Shown here: positions 6,534 through 13,663 of the stretch, one piece after another
How the letters are laid out: every line of letters starts with the position of its first letter
Position numbering within the stretch: the first letter of the stretch is position 1
Assembly (NCBI GenBank): GCA_027030825.1
Contig: JALVEM010000113.1
Location: forward strand, 1 to 13,663
DNA from: Thiohalobacter sp.
GTDB taxonomy: Bacteria > Pseudomonadota > Gammaproteobacteria > Thiohalobacterales > Thiohalobacteraceae
Length of the DNA: 13,663 bases
Reading direction: 5' to 3'
Notes under the pieces: generated by a model
The model's input: only the letters and a program-made list of their open reading frames with translations
Database searches by the model: none
Told to the model about the DNA's origin: nothing
Translations under genes and position numbers: made by a program

Positions 6534-6971
6534 ATGCAGTTCAGGCATACCTGTTCGAACGCCCGCGCCGCGCGCGGCTTCACGCTGATCGAGATCATGG
6601 TGGTGGTCGTGATTCTCGGCATTCTGGCGGCCATCGTGGTGCCGCGGGTCATGGACCGTCCGGAACAGGCGCGGATCACCAAGGCCCGACAGGACATCCG
6701 CGCCCTGGAATCCGCGCTCAATCTCTACAAGCTCGACAACTACAGCTACCCGACCACCGATCAGGGCCTGGAGGCGCTGGTGCAGAAGCCGTCCGATCCC
6801 GAGCCGCCGAACTGGAAGGAGGGCGGTTACATCGACCGGGTGCCGCTCGATCCCTGGGGGCGGCCCTACCAGTACCTGAGCCCCGGCGAGCACGGCGCGG
6901 TCGATCTCTACTCGCTCGGCCCGGACGGTGTGCCGAGCGACGACGACATCGGCAACTGGAACCTGCGCTGA
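6534..6971 (+). CDS. gspG: Type II secretion system major pseudopilin GspG
   Basis: A 145-residue protein with a class III (prepilin) signal: a short positive leader, cleavage predicted after G15 (AARG|FTLIE), glutamate at position +5 (E20), and a hydrophobic helix IMVVVVILGILAAIVVP (21-37). GspG is the main subunit of the pseudopilus that pushes folded substrates through the secretin. The C-terminal part has the family signatures YPTTDQGLEALVQKP (72-86), PLDPWGRPYQY (104-114) and the calcium-binding loop DLYSLGPDG...DDDIGNW (124-142). Length is normal. It is the first gene of the gsp run, divergent from the aldolase gene, with no gspC-F upstream. Confidence 0.97.
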   Translation: MQFRHTCSNARAARGFTLIEIMVVVVILGILAAIVVPRVMDRPEQARITKARQDIRALESALNLYKLDNYSYPTTDQGLEALVQKPSDPEPPNWKEGGYIDRVPLDPWGRPYQYLSPGEHGAVDLYSLGPDGVPSDDDIGNWNLR

Positions 6972-6980
6972 GCAGCCGGC

Positions 6981-7526
6981 ATGCGCCTCGGCCCGGGAGG
7001 GAGTCGCGGTTTCACCCTGCTCGAGGTGCTCGTGGTGGTGGCCATCATCGGCATCGTGCTGGCCATGGCCACGCTGAACGTCGGCGGAGACCGCCGCGGC
7101 GATGCGCTGCGCGAGGAATCCCGCCGCTTCGCCGCCCTGATCCAGCTGGCCGACGAGCAGGCCATCCTGCGATCCGAGGAGTGGGGCGTGCGCCTCGATG
7201 CCGAAGGGTACGGCTTCCTCGTGCTGGACGGCGAGCAGTGGGTGCCGGTCGGTGACCCCGTGTTTCGGGAGCGCCGCTTCGACGAGGGCACCCGTGTGGA
7301 TCTGGAGCTCGAAGGCCGGCCGCTGGTGCTCCCGGGCGGCGAGTCCGACGCCCGCGAGGAGGAAGAAAAGCAGGATGGGGCGGTTCCGGAAAGGCCGGAG
7401 ATCCTGCTGCTCTCCAGCGGCGAGATGTCGCCCTTCGTGGCGGAGTTCTCCGCCGTCGGCAGCCCGAATCGCTACCGTGTCCGCTCCACTCTGCTGGGGG
7501 AAGTCGAGTGGTCGCCGGTGGAATGA
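6981..7526 (+). CDS. gspH: Type II secretion system minor pseudopilin GspH
   Basis: A 181-residue protein with a prepilin leader cleaved after G10 (GSRG|FTLLE), E15 at +5 and a hydrophobic segment VLVVVAIIGIVLAMATL. It follows gspG by nine bases. GspH is a minor pseudopilin near the pseudopilus tip. The middle contains a highly acidic linker (ESDAREEEEKQDG, about residues 127-139), followed by EILLLSSGEMSPF, the family's C-terminal beta strands. Sequence outside the N-terminus is variable in this family, so the assignment rests on the leader, the size and the position between gspG and gspI. Confidence 0.9.
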   Translation: MRLGPGGSRGFTLLEVLVVVAIIGIVLAMATLNVGGDRRGDALREESRRFAALIQLADEQAILRSEEWGVRLDAEGYGFLVLDGEQWVPVGDPVFRERRFDEGTRVDLELEGRPLVLPGGESDAREEEEKQDGAVPERPEILLLSSGEMSPFVAEFSAVGSPNRYRVRSTLLGEVEWSPVE

Positions 7527-7906
7527 AGACGCCGCAGGGTGATCTTGGATTCACGCTGATCGAGGTGCTCGTGGCCGTCACGGTACTGGCGCTGGCCATG
7601 CTGGCCATCATCCGGGCCGGCAGCCAGTACACCGGCAATCAGGCCTACCTGCAGGACAGGACGCTGGCCACCTGGGTGGCGCGAAACCAGTTGACGATCT
7701 TTCAGCTCGAGAAGGACTGGCCCGCGACCGGGACCCGCTCGGACGAGGTCGAAATGGCGGGCCGGCGCTGGCGCTGGGAAGCGAAGATATCCCCCACGCC
7801 GGACACGGAGGTGCGGCGCGTCGACATCCGTGTCTGGCATGCTCGCGACAGTGACGAGGCGGCTCCCGTGGCCCGGCTGGCCGGTTTCATTGGAAAGAAG
7901 GGATGA
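7523..7906 (+). CDS. gspI: Type II secretion system minor pseudopilin GspI
   Basis: A 127-residue protein of normal GspI size with a prepilin leader cleaved after G9 (GDLG|FTLIE), E14 at +5 and hydrophobic segment VLVAVTVLALAMLAII. The family signature A-x-W-V-A-x-N is present as LATWVARNQL. The ATG at 7523 is preferred over the in-frame GTG at 7508 because it overlaps the gspH stop (ATGA) and gives the standard short leader. GspI forms the tip complex with GspJ and GspK. Confidence 0.94.
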   Translation: MKTPQGDLGFTLIEVLVAVTVLALAMLAIIRAGSQYTGNQAYLQDRTLATWVARNQLTIFQLEKDWPATGTRSDEVEMAGRRWRWEAKISPTPDTEVRRVDIRVWHARDSDEAAPVARLAGFIGKKG

Positions 7907-8511
7907 ATCGTCACCGCACGCACGGCTTCACGCTGCTCGAACTGCTGATCGCCCTGTCGATCTTCGCGCTGGTCGCGGCCATGGCCTACGGCGGGCTGAA
8001 CACCATGCTGCGCACCACCGACGGCATGGAGGCCCGGGCCGAGGCGCTGCGTTCGCTGCAGATGGCCTGGCTGTGGCTGGAGCGTGATATCGAGGGCTAC
8101 GTGGACCGCCCCGTCCGCAACGAATACGGGGATTCGGCGCCCGCGCTCCGTCTGGCCACGCCCGACGGACTGCTGATCGAATTCACCCGGGGCGGATGGA
8201 ACAATCCGCTCGGCCAGGCGCGCAGCACGCTGCAGCGGGTGGCCTACCGGCTCGAGGACGGCATTCTCTATCGGCGCTGGTGGACGGTGCTCGACCGCGC
8301 TCAGGACAGCGCGCCGGTCGAGGAACCCCTGCTCGAAGGCGTCGACGAGGTCCGCATCCGGGTGCTCGACGAACAGCGCCGCTGGCAGGAGCAGTGGCCC
8401 CCGCTCGACCGGGATCCCGAGGCGCCGCCGCCCCGCCCGCTGGCCGTGGAACTGCGTCTGGAGACCGGCGGTTTCGGAGAACTGCGATGGCTGTTCCGCC
8501 TGGCGGGCTGA
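7903..8511 (+). CDS. gspJ: Type II secretion system minor pseudopilin GspJ
   Basis: A 202-residue protein with a very short prepilin leader cleaved after G8 (RTHG|FTLLE), E13 at +5 and hydrophobic segment LLIALSIFALVAAMAYGG. Downstream features match GspJ: LRSLQMAWLWLERDIEGYVDRPVR, then IEFTRGGWNNPLGQARSTLQRVAYRL. The ATG overlaps the gspI stop (ATGA) and follows AAGAAGGG. It belongs to the GspI-J-K tip complex. Confidence 0.95.
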   Translation: MNRHRTHGFTLLELLIALSIFALVAAMAYGGLNTMLRTTDGMEARAEALRSLQMAWLWLERDIEGYVDRPVRNEYGDSAPALRLATPDGLLIEFTRGGWNNPLGQARSTLQRVAYRLEDGILYRRWWTVLDRAQDSAPVEEPLLEGVDEVRIRVLDEQRRWQEQWPPLDRDPEAPPPRPLAVELRLETGGFGELRWLFRLAG

Positions 8512-9425
8512 AGCAGGCCGGCGTGGCCCTGGTGACCGCGCTCATGATGGTGGCGCTCGCCACCCTGGCCGCCGTCACGCTGGCCTCGCGCCAGCAGATC
8601 GACGTGCGGCGCAGTGCCACCTTCCTCAACACGAACCAGGCGCTCGCCTATGCCGACGGCGTCGAGGCCTGGGCCGTGCGCCTGCTGCGACGTGACCAGC
8701 TCGACAACAACGTGGATCATCCCGGCGAGGACTGGGCGCGCGAACTGCCGCCGATCCTGGTCGAGGGCGGCCAGGTGAGCGGCCGGATCGAGGATCTGCA
8801 GGGGCGTTACAACATCAACAACCTTCTGACGCCCGAGGGTCGGATCGACGCGACCGAGCTGGAACGCTTCCGCCGGCTGCTGGCCACGCTCGATCTGCCG
8901 CTCGAGCTCGCCAATGCCGTGGCCGACTGGCTGGACGCGGACCTCGAGGCCCGTTTTCCCGGCGGGGCCGAGGACTATGACTACCTCGCTCTCGATCCGC
9001 CCTACCGCGCAGCCAACCGGGCCATGACCAGCCTGAGCGAGCTGCGGCTCGTCCGGGGCGTGGACGAGGCCGCCTGGCGCAAGCTGGCGTCCGTCTTGAC
9101 GGCATTGCCCACCCCCACGCCCCTGAATGTCAACACGGCCTCGCCGGCGGTGCTGCGGATGCTCGACGAAACGCTCACCGCGCAGGAAGCTGCCCAGCTG
9201 GTCGAGGCGCGCGGGGACGAGGGATTCGCCACCGTGCAGGATTTTCTGGCGCTCGAGCTGCTGGCCGGACGGAACCTGGATGCCGATGCGCTCTCGGTTT
9301 CCAGTCAATATTTCCTGCTGCGGGCCGATGTCCGTATCGGAACCGCGCGAATTCCGCTGCTGGCCGTGATGCGGCGGGAGGAAGCCGGGGTGCGAGTCAT
9401 CCGGCACGCGCGGGGGGCGCTCTGA
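8487..9425 (+). CDS. gspK: Type II secretion system minor pseudopilin GspK
   Basis: A 312-residue protein, the large minor pseudopilin that caps the pseudopilus. The frame is open much further upstream, but the ATG at 8487 is chosen because GGAGA (8476-8480) lies six bases before it and it yields a short leader cleaved after G12 (KQAG|VALVTALMMVALATLAAVTLAS). As usual for GspK, the +5 glutamate is absent (T17 here). Family signatures follow: DLQGRYNINNL, ADWLDAD, and the helix-hairpin-helix-like TPLNVNTASPAVLRML. The start overlaps the gspJ end by 25 bp. Confidence 0.95.
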   Translation: MAVPPGGLKQAGVALVTALMMVALATLAAVTLASRQQIDVRRSATFLNTNQALAYADGVEAWAVRLLRRDQLDNNVDHPGEDWARELPPILVEGGQVSGRIEDLQGRYNINNLLTPEGRIDATELERFRRLLATLDLPLELANAVADWLDADLEARFPGGAEDYDYLALDPPYRAANRAMTSLSELRLVRGVDEAAWRKLASVLTALPTPTPLNVNTASPAVLRMLDETLTAQEAAQLVEARGDEGFATVQDFLALELLAGRNLDADALSVSSQYFLLRADVRIGTARIPLLAVMRREEAGVRVIRHARGAL

Positions 9426-9437
9426 TGGGGCCCCTGC

Positions 9438-9466
9438 TTGGCACCCCGGCACGCATCGGGTATGGT
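9438..9466 (+). promoter_or_regulatory. Candidate sigma-70 promoter for gspLMN
   Basis: TTGGCA (9438-9443, five of six to TTGACA) and TATGGT (9461-9466, four of six to TATAAT) are separated by exactly 17 bp in the only sizeable gap inside the gsp run. A start near 9473 would lie in the hairpin at 9467-9484. This is prediction only. Confidence 0.4.
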
Positions 9467-9484
9467 CGGGCGGGGCTCCGCCCG
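9467..9484. repeat. Strong GC hairpin between gspK and gspL
   Basis: CGGGCGG (9467-9473) and CCGCCCG (9478-9484) pair perfectly around the four-base loop GGCT, and could extend by a G-U and a G-C pair to 9465-9486. No T tract follows, so it is not a standard intrinsic terminator. It may stabilise RNA ends or weaken read-through between the pseudopilin and platform genes. Confidence 0.65.
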
Positions 9485-9534
9485 GCACGGCGGCGGTCCT
9501 CCGGGATGCGGGAGCGCATACAACGACAAGACGG

Positions 9535-10770
9535 ATGAGCATGCAGGAAACCTTGCTGATCAGACTCTCACGGGGTGGGCTGGAGACGGCGGAATACGCC
9601 GTGGTCGATCCCGCGGGGCGGCTGCTGACACCCCAGCAGCAGGCGCCGCTTGCCGATCTCGCCGCCCAGGCAGCCGGCCGCGAGGTGGTGGTGCTGGCGC
9701 CGGCGGAGGCCGTGGTGCTGGTCCGAATCCACATGCCGACCCAGAGCCGGTCACAGCTCCGCAAGGCGGTGCCCTACGCGGTCGAGGATCACTTCACGCA
9801 GGACGTGGAGACGCTGCATTTCGCCTTCGACCAGCCCGACGACGATGGCCGGCTGCTGGTCGCTGCGGTGGCCCGCACCGAAATGAAGTCCTGGGTCGAG
9901 GCCCTGGAGACCGCCGGCATCGAGGCATCGGAAATGGTGCCCGAACCTCTGGCCGTGCCCGAACCCGGCGACGGATCCGAAGCCTCGCTGCTGTGGGAAC
10001 CCGAACGCTGGGTGCTGCGGCGGGCGGACGGTGCGGCCTGTGCCGGTCTGACGCAGGAGTGGGCGACGCTGGCGCCCCTGGTCGTGCCGGAGGAATCCGA
10101 AGCGGCCTGTCGCATCGATCTGTTCCCTGCCGCACGCACCGAGCCACCGCCCCTGCCCGAGGGATGCAGCCCCGGCGAGACGCGCGAGGCCAACTACCCG
10201 CTCGAGCATCTGGCGATGGGGCTTGCCGGGAACCGTGAGCGAATCAATCTGCTGCAGGGCGAGTTCGGGATCCACGAGGACTGGGGCGAGCTGCTGAAGC
10301 CATGGCGGGCCGCGGCGCTCGTGCTGGCCGGTCTGGTGCTCGTGACCCTGGTGGCCGACGGAGTGCGCTATTACCGGCTGAAGCAGGCCCAGCAGCAGCT
10401 CGCCGCCCGGATCGAGGCGGTCTATCGCCAGACCTTTCCGGATGCCCGGCGGATCGTCAACCCGCGGGTGCAGATGGATCAGAAGCTCAAGGCCCTGCGT
10501 CGGGCCCGGGGCGGCGAGGACGGCGGTTTCATGGAGCTGCTGGCGCGCACCGGAGAGGTGTTGCGGCAGGCGGATTCGGTTCGCATCCAGGGGCTCAGCT
10601 ATCGTGACGGTCGACTGGAACTGCTGGTCGATGCCAACGATGTCCAGAGTCTGGACAAGGCCAAGCAGCTGCTGGCAGGGAAGGGGCTGAAGGTGGAGAT
10701 CCAGTCGGCCTCCTCCGGACAGGGCGGCAAGGTCAGGGGGCGTCTGCGAATCCGGGAGGGATCGGCATGA
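9535..10770 (+). CDS. gspL: Type II secretion system inner-membrane platform protein GspL
   Basis: A 411-residue bitopic protein. Residues 1 to about 240 form the cytoplasmic actin-like domain that binds the ATPase GspE, recognisable by the conserved AVPYAVEDHFTQDVETLHFAF (78-98). A single membrane segment follows at about 258-275 (AALVLAGLVLVTLVADGV), then a short coiled stretch (KQAQQQLAARIEAVYRQTFPDARRIVNPRVQM), a GspL signature, and a periplasmic ferredoxin-like domain (about 325-411). Start codons at 9535 and 9541 are both possible; neither has a strong ribosome binding site. It lies 109 bp after gspK and overlaps gspM (ATGA). Confidence 0.95.
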   Translation: MSMQETLLIRLSRGGLETAEYAVVDPAGRLLTPQQQAPLADLAAQAAGREVVVLAPAEAVVLVRIHMPTQSRSQLRKAVPYAVEDHFTQDVETLHFAFDQPDDDGRLLVAAVARTEMKSWVEALETAGIEASEMVPEPLAVPEPGDGSEASLLWEPERWVLRRADGAACAGLTQEWATLAPLVVPEESEAACRIDLFPAARTEPPPLPEGCSPGETREANYPLEHLAMGLAGNRERINLLQGEFGIHEDWGELLKPWRAAALVLAGLVLVTLVADGVRYYRLKQAQQQLAARIEAVYRQTFPDARRIVNPRVQMDQKLKALRRARGGEDGGFMELLARTGEVLRQADSVRIQGLSYRDGRLELLVDANDVQSLDKAKQLLAGKGLKVEIQSASSGQGGKVRGRLRIREGSA

Positions 10771-11246
10771 GGGCCTGGCTGGACCGGCTCGAGCCGCGCC
10801 AGCGGCGGATGGTGATCGTCGGTGCCGTCACCCTGTCCGTGCTGCTGCTCTGGCTGCTGGCGATCCAGCCCCTGTTCGATCGTCTGCATACGCTGGAACG
10901 GACGGTCGCCGCGCAGAAGGAGACCCTGCGCTGGATGCAGGAGGCGGCCATCGAGATCCAGCAGCTTCGCAGTCAGGGCAGCCGCGCCGGCGATCTGGGC
11001 GGGCGCAGCCTGCTCGCCGTGGTGGACCAGAGTGCCCGGGCCGCCGGGCTGGGGCCGGGCATCCGGCGGGTGGAACCGGACGGCGAGTCCCGCGTGCGGG
11101 TTCGCATGGAAGGCGTGGCCTTCGATGCGCTGATGCGCTGGCTGGCGGAGCTGCATCGTCGCTACGGCGTGCGCGTGACTTCCGTGAGCATCGATCGGGA
11201 ATCCTCGCCCGGCCGCGTGAACGTGCGGCTGACCCTGGAGGCCTGA
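10767..11246 (+). CDS. gspM: Type II secretion system inner-membrane protein GspM
   Basis: A 159-residue protein of normal GspM length. A short positively charged cytoplasmic tail is followed by one membrane segment (about residues 14-34, ending LLAIQPL), a heptad-like helix (FDRLHTLERTVAAQKETLRWMQ) and a C-terminal ferredoxin-like domain with VEGVAFDALMRWLAEL-type sequence (here MEGVAFDALMRWLAEL). GspM pairs with GspL in the assembly platform. Its start overlaps the gspL stop and its own stop overlaps the gspN start (TGATG), so L-M-N are translationally coupled. Confidence 0.94.
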   Translation: MRAWLDRLEPRQRRMVIVGAVTLSVLLLWLLAIQPLFDRLHTLERTVAAQKETLRWMQEAAIEIQQLRSQGSRAGDLGGRSLLAVVDQSARAAGLGPGIRRVEPDGESRVRVRMEGVAFDALMRWLAELHRRYGVRVTSVSIDRESSPGRVNVRLTLEA

Positions 11247-11992
11247 TGACCACTTCCCGCTGGCTCGGCATCCTGCTGCTGTTCTATCTCGTGTTCCTGG
11301 CCGTGACCGCCCCTGCGCGTCTGGCTGCCCGTTTCCTTCCGCCCGGGGTCTCGGCGGACGGCTATCTCGGCACCCTCTGGTCCGGCCATGTGGACAGGCT
11401 GCAGGTCTCCGCCTTCGTGCTGGGGCCGGTGGAGTGGCGCGTCCAGCCGCACGAGTTGCTGCTCGGCTGCCTGGCGGCCCACGTGCGCGCCGGCCTGCCC
11501 GGTGGGCGGTTCGAGGCGCGGGCGAGCCGCTGCCTGTCGGGCACCAGCGAGATCACGGATCTGGAGGGCGATCTGCCGGCGGCGCTGCTGGCACAGGCGG
11601 CGGCACGGCAGGGCGTGGCGCTCGAGGGCCGTGTCCGCCCACGGATCTCCCGGGTGCTGGTGGTCGATGCTTGGCCCGTGGCACTGGAAGGAGAGGTGCG
11701 CTGGACAGGGGCGCGGCTGCTGGCGCCGGTCGAGATGACCCTGGGGGAACTGGTGGCGCGACTGGGTGTGCGCGGCGCGCGGATTCTCGTCGATCTCGAC
11801 GATGCGGGCGGGCCGCTCGATCTGGAAGGCCAGCTGGTGCTGGTGCGCGACGGCACCTGGCACATCGAGGGCAGCCTGCTGCCGCGCCGGAACGCCGACG
11901 ACAATCTGCGCCAGGCCCTGTCGCTTCTCGGTCGGCCGGATCCCGAAGGGCGCTACCACTTCGAGTCGGGCGGCCAGTTGCAGCGCCACTGA
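11246..11992 (+). CDS. gspN: Type II secretion system protein GspN
   Basis: A 248-residue protein with one N-terminal membrane segment (about residues 6-23) and a periplasmic part rich in beta strands. GspN is an accessory type II secretion component found only in some systems; its precise role is not well established. Supporting features are the APARLAARFLPPGVSADGYLGTLWSGHVDRL segment after the membrane anchor, typical of GspN, and its position right after gspM. A GSLLPR motif followed by a predicted C-terminal LLGRPDPEGRYHF is also usual for the family. This is the last recognisable secretion gene in the run. Confidence 0.9.
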   Translation: MTTSRWLGILLLFYLVFLAVTAPARLAARFLPPGVSADGYLGTLWSGHVDRLQVSAFVLGPVEWRVQPHELLLGCLAAHVRAGLPGGRFEARASRCLSGTSEITDLEGDLPAALLAQAAARQGVALEGRVRPRISRVLVVDAWPVALEGEVRWTGARLLAPVEMTLGELVARLGVRGARILVDLDDAGGPLDLEGQLVLVRDGTWHIEGSLLPRRNADDNLRQALSLLGRPDPEGRYHFESGGQLQRH

Positions 11993-12000
11993 GGGCCCCG

Positions 12001-12414
12001 GTGACCATGCGCCGTCCCGATCCCGCCACCCTGCCGCGCGACATCAAGTGCCGCTACTGCCCCGGCACGCGCTGCTGCACCTACGTCACCCAGAAGATCC
12101 CTGCGCCCCGCTCCTACGCGGACTTCGATCACCTGCGCTGGCAGGTGGCCCACGAAGGCGTGGAGTGCTATCGCGACGAGAGCGGCTGGTATCTCATGTT
12201 CCTCTCGCCCTGTCGGCACCTGCGTCCGGATGGGCGCTGTGGCATCTACGCCACCCGGCCGGGCATCTGCCGGGACTACGACAACGACTACTGCGAATTC
12301 GACGCGCCGGCCGAGGAGGGCTTTCTCGTCCACTTCCGCAGCGACCGCGACGTCGATGCCTACTGCCGCCGCCGGTTTCGTCACTGGGATGCGTACCGTC
12401 GCGATCCGGCCTGA
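12001..12414 (+). CDS. YkgJ family cysteine cluster protein
   Basis: A 137-residue cysteine-rich cytoplasmic protein. The spacing C17-x2-C20-x4-C25-C26, then C71-x8-C80, C90-x7-C98 and C122, fits the YkgJ/YcgN family, which is thought to bind zinc or iron. The pattern SPCRHLRPDGRCGIYATRPG is characteristic. No enzymatic role is known. GAGGG (11991-11995), overlapping the gspN stop, lies five bases before the GTG at 12001; the in-frame ATG at 12007 is an equally possible start two codons later. The gene follows gspN closely in the same direction, so it may be transcribed with it. It converges on yrfG with only eight bases between stops and no visible terminator. Confidence 0.88.
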   Translation: MTMRRPDPATLPRDIKCRYCPGTRCCTYVTQKIPAPRSYADFDHLRWQVAHEGVECYRDESGWYLMFLSPCRHLRPDGRCGIYATRPGICRDYDNDYCEFDAPAEEGFLVHFRSDRDVDAYCRRRFRHWDAYRRDPA

Positions 12415-12422
12415 TCGGTCGC

Positions 12423-13115
12423 TCAATCCCCTTGTCGTCCCGGGTATTCCCTGGCGAGCTGTTCGACCAGCGGTTCGAAACCGTCGATCGCCTCGAATTC
12501 CTCCGTGTTCTTCTCCGGTTCCCTGCTGTCGGGCCGGCGCACGGCCAGCAGATGGCGGATGCCGAAACCGGCTGCGGCCCGCAGTACCGGGAGCGAGTCG
12601 TCGATGAACAGGGTGCGCTCGGGATCGAAGGGCTCGCGGGTCTGCAGCCAGGGCCAGAAGGCCGGATCCTCCTTGGGGCGGCCGAATTCGTGGGAGCAGA
12701 TCACCCGGTCGAAGTGGCCCCCGAGGCGGGTCTTGCGCAGCTTGAGCTCGAGTGCCTTCCGGTGGGCGTTGGTCACCAGCAGGACGCGCTTGCCTGCGGT
12801 ACGGAGTGCGTCGAGAAAGTCGATGACGTGCGGATGCACGGCGATGAGGTGGTCGACCTCGGCCTTCAGCTCGGCGATGTCGAGATCCAGCACATCGCTC
12901 CAGTAGTCCACGCAGTACCACTGCATGGTGCCTTCCGTGCTGCGGAACAGGGGCACGAGCTTCTCCCTGGCCTGCCGGACATCCATGCCGTGCCGTTCGG
13001 CATAGCGCAGGGGCACGTGTTCGCGCCAGAAATGGTTGTCGAAGTGGAGGTCCAGCAGGGTGCCGTCGAGATCCAGCAGGACCGTGTCGATCTCGCGCCA
13101 GGGCAGTGGGTTCAC
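12423..13115 (-). CDS. yrfG: HAD-family GMP/IMP nucleotidase YrfG
   Basis: A 230-residue haloacid dehalogenase-type phosphatase, similar along its length to E. coli YrfG, which hydrolyses GMP and IMP. Catalytic motifs are complete: LLDLDGTLLD (D15 nucleophile, D17), LLVTNAH (T115), K148 in GRPKED, and LFIDDS (D172-D173). The conserved FDNHFW and WYCVDYWSDVL regions (25-30, 67-76) distinguish it from generic HAD proteins. The start is GTG at 13115, with the family N-terminus (WREIDTVLLDLDG) right after it. It is divergent from nudE across 56 bp. The two genes are also close neighbours in enterobacteria. Confidence 0.92.
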   Translation of the reverse strand: MNPLPWREIDTVLLDLDGTLLDLHFDNHFWREHVPLRYAERHGMDVRQAREKLVPLFRSTEGTMQWYCVDYWSDVLDLDIAELKAEVDHLIAVHPHVIDFLDALRTAGKRVLLVTNAHRKALELKLRKTRLGGHFDRVICSHEFGRPKEDPAFWPWLQTREPFDPERTLFIDDSLPVLRAAAGFGIRHLLAVRRPDSREPEKNTEEFEAIDGFEPLVEQLAREYPGRQGD

Positions 13116-13136
13116 GGGTCGCGGGTTCCGCTCATG

Positions 13137-13142
13137 TACAAT
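13137..13142 (+). promoter_or_regulatory. Possible -10 element for nudE
   Basis: TACAAT lies 29 bp before the nudE ATG in the short divergent region. No convincing -35 hexamer is seen at 16-18 bp, so support is weak. Confidence 0.3.
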
Positions 13143-13171
13143 GACGAGATTGCACAGGATACCGCAGGCCC

Positions 13172-13663
13172 ATGCAGGATAAACCCGTCATTCTCTCCGT
13201 GCGCCCCCTGGCGCAGTCCCGTCTGTTCCGGATCGAGGAACTGCACCTGCGTTTCTCCAATGGCGAGGAACGCCGCTACGAGCGCCTGGCAGGCGTGGCC
13301 GGGGCCGTGCTGGTGGTGCCGGTGGCCGGCGACGAGCTGTTGCTGGTACGGGAATACGCCGCCGGCACCGAGCGCTACGAACTGGGATTTCCCAAGGGCC
13401 GGATCGACCCGGGCGAGACCCCCGAGGCGACGGCCAACCGGGAGCTGCAGGAAGAGATCGGCATGGCGGCCGAGCGCATCGAGACGCTGCGGACGGTGAC
13501 CGTGGCTCCCGGCTATTTCGGGCATCGGACCCATCTGATGCTCGCCCGCGGGCTGCGGCCCTCGCGGCTCGACGGCGACGAGCCGGAGGCGATCGAGCTG
13601 GTGCGCTGGCCCGTCGCGGCCGCCGGGGCGCTTCTGGAACGGGACGATTTCACCGAAGCCCGG
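13172..13663 (+). CDS. nudE: ADP compounds hydrolase NudE (partial, right end cut)
   Basis: The first 164 residues are present; the family is about 185 residues, so roughly 20 are missing beyond the edge. NudE is a cytoplasmic Nudix hydrolase that acts on ADP-ribose, Ap3A, NADH and similar compounds. The full Nudix box G-x5-E-x7-REL-x-EE-x-G spans residues 76-98 (GRIDPGE ... RELQEEIGM). Conserved surroundings are LLLVREYAAGTERYELGFPKG (56-76) and VAPGYFGHRTHLMLA. The visible C-terminus DDFTEAR matches the NudE tail. The ATG at 13172 is the first start after the yrfG divergent region. Confidence 0.93.
   Translation, partial: MQDKPVILSVRPLAQSRLFRIEELHLRFSNGEERRYERLAGVAGAVLVVPVAGDELLLVREYAAGTERYELGFPKGRIDPGETPEATANRELQEEIGMAAERIETLRTVTVAPGYFGHRTHLMLARGLRPSRLDGDEPEAIELVRWPVAAAGALLERDDFTEAR

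Noticed and set aside
8196..8486. Upstream extension of gspK into gspJ
   Set aside because: The extension is a shadow of gspJ. The prepilin leader and a ribosome binding site place the start at 8487.

Overview
The window is GC-rich, tightly packed bacterial DNA from what looks like a gammaproteobacterium. Three things suggest this: a complete run of type II secretion genes from gspG to gspN, the yrfG/nudE divergent pair, and mpl next to ubiX. The gene mix would fit a Chromatiales/Ectothiorhodospiraceae-like lineage, but that placement is inference and no species can be named. I saw no rRNA, tRNA, CRISPR array, insertion sequence or phage gene.

Left block (1-6404). The plus strand carries the 3' end of mpl (murein peptide recycling), overlapped by ubiX (flavin prenyltransferase). 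Facing them on the minus strand is a long series of genes. In order of transcription from about 6472 leftward these are a class II aldolase-like gene, thiD and thiE (overlapping stop/start codons), a 315-bp non-coding gap, hemL, and a three-domain membrane protein (DedA + PAP2 phosphatase + LssY-like C-terminal domain). Thiamine and tetrapyrrole precursor synthesis are therefore combined with a likely undecaprenyl-phosphate recycling protein. The last gene has no stop codon in its reading frame anywhere to the left edge, which is one of the oddities here. The 315-bp gap holds a composite repeat made of a 35/36-bp near-identical direct repeat flanking an 11-bp inverted repeat with a nested hairpin.

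Middle block (6405-11992). A 129-bp divergent region holds an extended -10 promoter for the aldolase-thi genes and two inverted repeats. It is followed by gspG-H-I-J-K and, after a 109-bp gap with its own candidate promoter and a strong hairpin, gspL-M-N. These encode the pseudopilus (G major; H, I, J, K minor) and the inner-membrane platform (L, M, N) of a type II secretion system. The outer-membrane secretin (gspD), ATPase (gspE), platform protein (gspF) and gspC are absent from the window.

Right block (11993-13663). A small cysteine-rich YkgJ-type protein follows gspN in the same direction. It converges on yrfG (HAD-family nucleotidase), which is divergent from nudE (Nudix hydrolase, cut by the right edge).

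Most of the window is ordinary housekeeping DNA. The items most worth a second look are the stop-less DedA-PAP2-LssY frame and its domain fusion, the composite repeat upstream of hemL, and the class II aldolase gene joined to thiD-thiE.
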